From the NCBI RefSeq assembly GCF_902809865.1, contig NZ_CADDWH010000001.1, positions 2,232,001 through 2,296,000 on the forward strand: DNA of 64,000 nt, given 5' to 3'. The notes beneath the pieces were generated by a model. It made no database searches, was not told the DNA's origin, and saw only the letters and a program-made list of their open reading frames with translations. Both the position numbers and the translations under genes were made by a program. Position 1 is the first letter of the stretch. Each line of letters opens with the position of its first letter. Of the stretch, positions 60,441 through 64,000 are shown in pieces. The DNA comes from Halobacillus sp. Marseille-Q1614 (GTDB taxonomy: Bacteria; Bacillota; Bacilli; Bacillales; Halobacillaceae).

Positions 60441-60773
60441 TTACGAAGCTTCTTTAGAATTATCTGCTGATCCTAACTGATTATTCACAGCTTCATCTAC
60501 CTCGCCTATTTTATTTAATGCAGCTTCGATCTTGTTTAGAAGTTCAATAGCTTGGTCAATTCCATTGTTTAACCTTTCGGAGAATGACTCGTAATTGGTT
60601 CGTAAAGTATGAATCGCTTCAGAAGGATGCTGAGCAGCATTTCTGCAGGAGCATGCCGCCGTTTTCGATTTTCCTATTACATACTGTCGGGTTTCTTTAT
60701 CCAGCATCATAATGGCACCTCCTAATAATGCGCCTGCTGCCATCCCTTTTATTAACTTGTTATTATCCATCAT
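60441..60773 (-). CDS. Small YtxH-like protein
   Basis: A 110-residue protein with a short glycine-rich hydrophobic segment near the N-terminus (GMAAGALLGGAIMML), a Cys-x-Cys (ACSCRN) and a long amphipathic coiled-coil-prone C-terminal part (TLRTNYESFSERLNNGIDQAIELLNKIEAALNKI). Such proteins are stress-related and of unknown function. The ATG at 60773 overlaps the phosphatase stop; GGAGG lies upstream. Confidence 0.75.
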   Translation of the reverse strand: MMDNNKLIKGMAAGALLGGAIMMLDKETRQYVIGKSKTAACSCRNAAQHPSEAIHTLRTNYESFSERLNNGIDQAIELLNKIEAALNKIGEVDEAVNNQLGSADNSKEAS

Positions 60774-61252
60774 TATTTTTCCTCCTTCAATTGGTTTTGT
60801 TCTTTTATTTCTTTTAGTAAACCCTTACAGCCCTCAGTTACTAAATCATATACATAATCAAAATTACCTGTAAAATAAGGGTCAGGAACGTCATTTGATT
60901 CTTCACCTTCTACATAATCCATAAACAACCTGACTTTGACATCATTTTTTTCACGTATCGCCCGTAAATCCTCCATATTCTGAGTATCCATGGCAATAAT
61001 GTAATCAAAACGATCCCAATCGCTGTCTTGTACCTGACGAGCTGAAATTCCTTCATAAGTAATCTTATTTTGATCTAAAATATTTTTAGTCCCCTCATGA
61101 GGCTGCTTTCCAATGTGCCAATGGCCTATTCCTGCCGAGTCTACAATAACTTCTTTTGAGAGCTCTTCTTTTTCAAGAAGATTTTTCAATATAGCTTCTG
61201 CCATCGGTGACCGGCAAATATTGCCAAGGCAAACAAATAAAACTTTTATCAT
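60773..61252 (-). CDS. Low-molecular-weight protein-tyrosine phosphatase (YfkJ-like)
   Basis: A 159-residue phosphatase. The P-loop C8-LGNIC-R14-S lies at the N-terminus and the general acid aspartate in the NDVPDPYFTG loop. YfkJ of B. subtilis is a stress-linked tyrosine phosphatase; its gene lies with yfkH and yfkI, as here. First gene of a three-gene operon. Confidence 0.92.
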   Translation of the reverse strand: MIKVLFVCLGNICRSPMAEAILKNLLEKEELSKEVIVDSAGIGHWHIGKQPHEGTKNILDQNKITYEGISARQVQDSDWDRFDYIIAMDTQNMEDLRAIREKNDVKVRLFMDYVEGEESNDVPDPYFTGNFDYVYDLVTEGCKGLLKEIKEQNQLKEEK

Positions 61253-61478
61253 TTATTAGCGTCCCCCATCATCTCCATTTTCATTTAATTATATCATGAA
61301 AAGCTTCTAACTCCCCTTTAAAGAGCGCAATCACTATACTTCTTCTTATCCCTAACTTGCAGTTATTAAACCCTCCTCATTGATTACCTATTCATAAATA
61401 AACTTGACTTTTACGTTAAATTTTCGGAATATTTTATATATAGACATTTTTTCACATTTAATAAAGGGGGGGAGTCGA

Positions 61479-62858
61479 ATGGGCCATTTAGGTGCTATTC
61501 ACAATTTTTTATCACAAGCAAGTGCATTTGTTTGGGGTCCTGTATTATTGATTTTAATCGTTGGTACAGGTATTTATTTAACCCTGAGGTTAGGGTTTTT
61601 ACAATTTAAAACTTTACCTTATGCACTAAAACTCGTTTTTAAACCAGGCAAGACTCAAAAGAAAGAAGAAGGGGATATTTCCCACTATGAAGCTCTGACC
61701 ACAGCTCTAGCCGCTACAATAGGAACAGGGAATATTGCCGGTGTTGCTACCGCAGTTATTCTTGGGGGACCTGGAGCAGTGTTCTGGATGTGGATTACCG
61801 CTATATTTGGAATGGCTACTAAATACGCAGAAGCCATTTTAGCTGTTAAATACCGTGTTACTGATAGAAACGGTAAAATGTCGGGCGGTCCTATGTATTA
61901 CTTAGAAAGAGGATTGAAACAAAAATGGCTCGGAGTACTTTTTGCCATCTTTGGAGCAGTGGCTGCTTTTGGAATTGGAAATATGGTGCAGTCAAATACT
62001 GTTTCCGACGTAGTAGAATCCACTTTTAACATCAACCCTTGGATTACAGGTATTCTTCTGACGGTATTTGCTGCACTTGTACTTATCGGTGGAATTAAAG
62101 GAATTGGTCGTGTTACAGCGTTTTTCGTCCCAATCATGGCTCTCTTTTATATAATAGGTGCACTTATTATTATTTTCTTAAATTTAGATGCTGTGCCGGG
62201 AGCATTCGGCGTGATTTTTAATGACGCCTTTACCGGAAGTGCTGTTGGAGGCGGTATTTTAGGTACTGTTATCCGTTTCGGTGTGGCACGCGGGGTATTC
62301 TCCAACGAAGCAGGTCTTGGTTCTGCACCGATCGCTGCTGCTGCGGCGCGTACGGATTACCCTGGACGTCAGGCCTTGGTTTCTATGACTCAGGTGTTCA
62401 TCGATACGATTATCGTATGTTCCATGACTGGTATCACGATTGTAATGGCTGGTCAGTACGCCAATGAAGAGGTAAATGGTGCAGACCTAACGACAACTTC
62501 CTTCCAATATTTCTTAGGTGATATCGGAATGTACATTGTTACAATTGGAGTTATTTTCTTTGCCTTTTCAACCATTGTGGGCTGGTCCTATTATGGAGAA
62601 AAATGTTTCGGTTATTTGACAGGCGACCGCGGAATTACGCTATATAAGTCTCTGTTCGTTATTTTTGTTCTAGTGGGAGCTGTGGCTCAGCTGGATACTG
62701 TATGGCTGTTTGCCGACGTAATGAATGGTCTGATGGCTGTTCCTAACTTGATCGGACTTCTTCTCCTTTCTGGTGTAGTTGCATCTGAAACAAATAAATT
62801 CCTAAATGTGGCCAGACAGGAACGACTAGAAGAGAAACGAGCTAGATCCACCAGCTAA
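61479..62858 (+). CDS. Sodium:alanine/glutamine symporter, AlsT/AgcS family
   Basis: A 459-residue symporter from ATG 61479 (AAGGGGGGGAG upstream). Signature regions: TALAATIGTGNIAGVATAVILGGPGAVFWMWI, KYAEAILAVKYR, RGVFSNEAGLGSAPIAAAAA and the C-terminal GWSYYGEKCFGYL. It takes up alanine, glycine or glutamine with Na+. It is a single gene. Confidence 0.93.
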   Translation: MGHLGAIHNFLSQASAFVWGPVLLILIVGTGIYLTLRLGFLQFKTLPYALKLVFKPGKTQKKEEGDISHYEALTTALAATIGTGNIAGVATAVILGGPGAVFWMWITAIFGMATKYAEAILAVKYRVTDRNGKMSGGPMYYLERGLKQKWLGVLFAIFGAVAAFGIGNMVQSNTVSDVVESTFNINPWITGILLTVFAALVLIGGIKGIGRVTAFFVPIMALFYIIGALIIIFLNLDAVPGAFGVIFNDAFTGSAVGGGILGTVIRFGVARGVFSNEAGLGSAPIAAAAARTDYPGRQALVSMTQVFIDTIIVCSMTGITIVMAGQYANEEVNGADLTTTSFQYFLGDIGMYIVTIGVIFFAFSTIVGWSYYGEKCFGYLTGDRGITLYKSLFVIFVLVGAVAQLDTVWLFADVMNGLMAVPNLIGLLLLSGVVASETNKFLNVARQERLEEKRARSTS

Positions 62859-62908
62859 ATGGTATGCCCTCTCGCGGGGGTTAAAAACAAAATGATTCTA
62901 TACAAGCT

Positions 62909-62946
62909 AAAATCCCCTTAAAGCCTTTGAGCTTAAAGGGGATTTT
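62909..62946. terminator. Bidirectional terminator
   Basis: AAAATCCCCTTAA and TTAAAGGGGATTTTT; the other arm of the palindrome reads AGCTCAAAGGCT. It lies between the symporter gene and the convergent repeat-containing membrane protein gene. Confidence 0.88.
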
Positions 62947-62948
62947 TG

Positions 62949-64000
62949 TTATTCGGTTTCCCTAACTTCTCTATTACTGTTCTTTTTCAGTAAATAAAGA
63001 CCACTTCCTATTAGGATGGCGGATACAAGCACCACCTGGAAATAGCGCTGGTAGTAATACCAAATATCGATATGAAAGACCCTCCGCAGATCATCCGCTA
63101 ATAAAGGAAAGAGAACGGTATCTATAAGATAATAAATACCTAATACAATAAGTGCACCGCCTATCAGGCCTTTACGTATATGGAGATTTTTTATAATCGG
63201 CCGATCTTCCGCTCTTCCCTGCTTCACATTACTGGTCTGCTGAAGCGCATCGAAGAAACTGTAAAACCAAATGACCGGGATGAGAAACAAGAACAACGAT
63301 AACCTTAGAACATCTAATACATAGATAGCTGCAAGAAATCCGAGCATAAGCTGAAGTCCGCGTTTCTGCAGCCCTAAGTACATATGCCCCGCTCCCGGAA
63401 AGATAGCCAGTACTGTAGCGAGCATCCCGCTCTTTTCCCCTCTTATTCTTAATTCATTAAGATCTTCCATTAACGGCCGGTCTTCAATCGGCTCACCTGC
63501 CTGTTTTTTATTGAGTGCCTGAATAGCATCAAACAGGCTGTATACCCAAATCACAAGCAGAGCAGGCAGAAAGACGAGAAAACCTGACTGTGAAGTTAAT
63601 AATGTTACAAAAATAATCATTGTTCCCGATCCAAGGAAAATCGCAAGAAATGTTAAGCCTCTTTGTTTTAAGCCCATTTGAAAATGGCCTACTCCCGGAA
63701 CAAAGGAAAGTAAAATCGTAAAAAAGCGTTCATTCTGTTTTTCACTTTCTAATTGAACCGCAGCTGTCAGCGAGGTGGCTTCCCCTTTTACAGAAGAGTT
63801 TTTATTTCTTAACAGCAGCGTAATAACCATGTCTAACATATTGACCGCCCAGATGAATAAAGCCGCGATAAGAAAGACAGCAAGAATTCTTCCATTCACT
63901 GAATTCATTAAAACAGTAAAAAAAGCGGCCGCTAAAATACCGAAGAATACCAATGGGTATAAGATCCCTCTGACAGCACGCCCCAGATACATATGTCCAA
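62949..64000 (-). CDS. Multi-pass membrane protein with ~100-residue internal repeats (5' end outside window)
   Basis: Frame runs off the right edge: the codons before the internal ATG at 63992 read Gly-His, so the frame continues as GHMYLGRAVRG, which is itself a copy of the repeat motif. Later copies are PGVGHFQMGLKQRGLTFL and PGAGHMYLGLQKRGLQLM, 100 residues apart, each followed by hydrophobic helices and W-[VF]-YS-[LF]-FDA-[IL]-Q and EDRP. At the C-terminus come one or two more helices. The motif G-x-G-H-x-[YQ]-x-G-L resembles the TM2 type only loosely. Function unknown. Confidence 0.8.
   Translation of the reverse strand, partial: GHMYLGRAVRGILYPLVFFGILAAAFFTVLMNSVNGRILAVFLIAALFIWAVNMLDMVITLLLRNKNSSVKGEATSLTAAVQLESEKQNERFFTILLSFVPGVGHFQMGLKQRGLTFLAIFLGSGTMIIFVTLLTSQSGFLVFLPALLVIWVYSLFDAIQALNKKQAGEPIEDRPLMEDLNELRIRGEKSGMLATVLAIFPGAGHMYLGLQKRGLQLMLGFLAAIYVLDVLRLSLFLFLIPVIWFYSFFDALQQTSNVKQGRAEDRPIIKNLHIRKGLIGGALIVLGIYYLIDTVLFPLLADDLRRVFHIDIWYYYQRYFQVVLVSAILIGSGLYLLKKNSNREVRETE

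Noticed and set aside
1-64000. CRISPR arrays, prophage, insertion sequences or rRNA genes
   Set aside because: No regular spacer-repeat arrays, no transposase, integrase or phage structural genes, and no rRNA-like stretches were seen; only one tRNA was found.

Overview
The window reads as chromosomal DNA of a low-to-mid GC Gram-positive rod of the Bacillaceae, probably a moderately halophilic or marine genus of the Halobacillus/Virgibacillus kind (the genus is inference). The supporting signs are a TRAP-type trp leader, a sigma-B promoter, a bacillithiol deacetylase, pdaA, Zur and PerR-like operators, an orphan sporulation-type kinase, a BCCT osmolyte transporter, and a gene order (alkA, pdaA, yfkD, yfkF, yfkH, LMW-PTP) that recalls the yfjP-yfkJ part of Bacillus subtilis. 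No phage, integrase, transposase or CRISPR array was seen. Two genes are cut by the window edges: btuC on the left, and a repeat-containing membrane protein on the right.

Layout. 1-7000 (minus): cobalamin block cobO-cbiA-cobQ-cobT behind a canonical cobalamin riboswitch with an intrinsic terminator, then btuF-btuC behind a much shorter candidate B12 element. 7100-9000 (plus): a small zinc-finger protein, a poly-gamma-glutamate hydrolase-like protein, tRNA-Ala(GGC) on the minus strand, and a sigma-B-controlled YflT-type stress protein. 9000-15750 (minus): complete trpEDCFBA with trpG at its end and a TRAP-binding leader. 16-21.6 kb: a yxlEFG-like ABC system behind an ECF-type promoter, a dehydrogenase, a GNAT enzyme, a lipoprotein, and a TetR-SMR-SMR efflux operon. 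21.7-27.3 kb: a 43-residue exported peptide, a MutS2 paralog without Smr domain behind two tandem terminators, nadE with a nicotinamidase-like hydrolase, bshB2, and a tandem YtkA-type lipoprotein.

28-44.5 kb: typA, an RluD-like pseudouridine synthase, phhB-pepF, a PilZ fragment, LLM oxidoreductase-DUF5694, a BCCT transporter, small membrane proteins, an acyl-CoA synthetase coupled to a GNAT enzyme, YitT and a PAS-histidine kinase. 44.6-51.7 kb: alkA, pdaA, a NhaC-type antiporter, an SE1561-family small protein, yfkD, a YczE-type protein, OsmC and an MFS carrier. 51.7-55.4 kb: zinc-uptake regulon znuCB-zur plus znuA with Zur boxes, and a divergent Zur-box permease remnant whose end lies in a dispersed repeat. 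55.6-64 kb: two parts of an amino-acid ABC importer without ATPase gene, a PfeT/ZosA-type metal-efflux ATPase under a PerR-like box, yfkH, a YtxH-like protein, LMW-PTP, an AlsT-type symporter and the edge-truncated membrane protein.

The least ordinary things seen are: (1) the Smr-less MutS2 paralog with tandem attenuator-like terminators and an in-frame open leader; (2) a ~270-bp structured repeat in inverted orientation at 27.5 and 55.3-55.6 kb, one copy of which supplies the C-terminus of a broken Zur-regulated permease; (3) a compact cobalamin-riboswitch-like leader before btuF; (4) trpG at the end of the TRAP-controlled trp operon; (5) a ~100-residue internal repeat in the membrane protein at the right edge. 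None of these is proved to be a new system from sequence alone.
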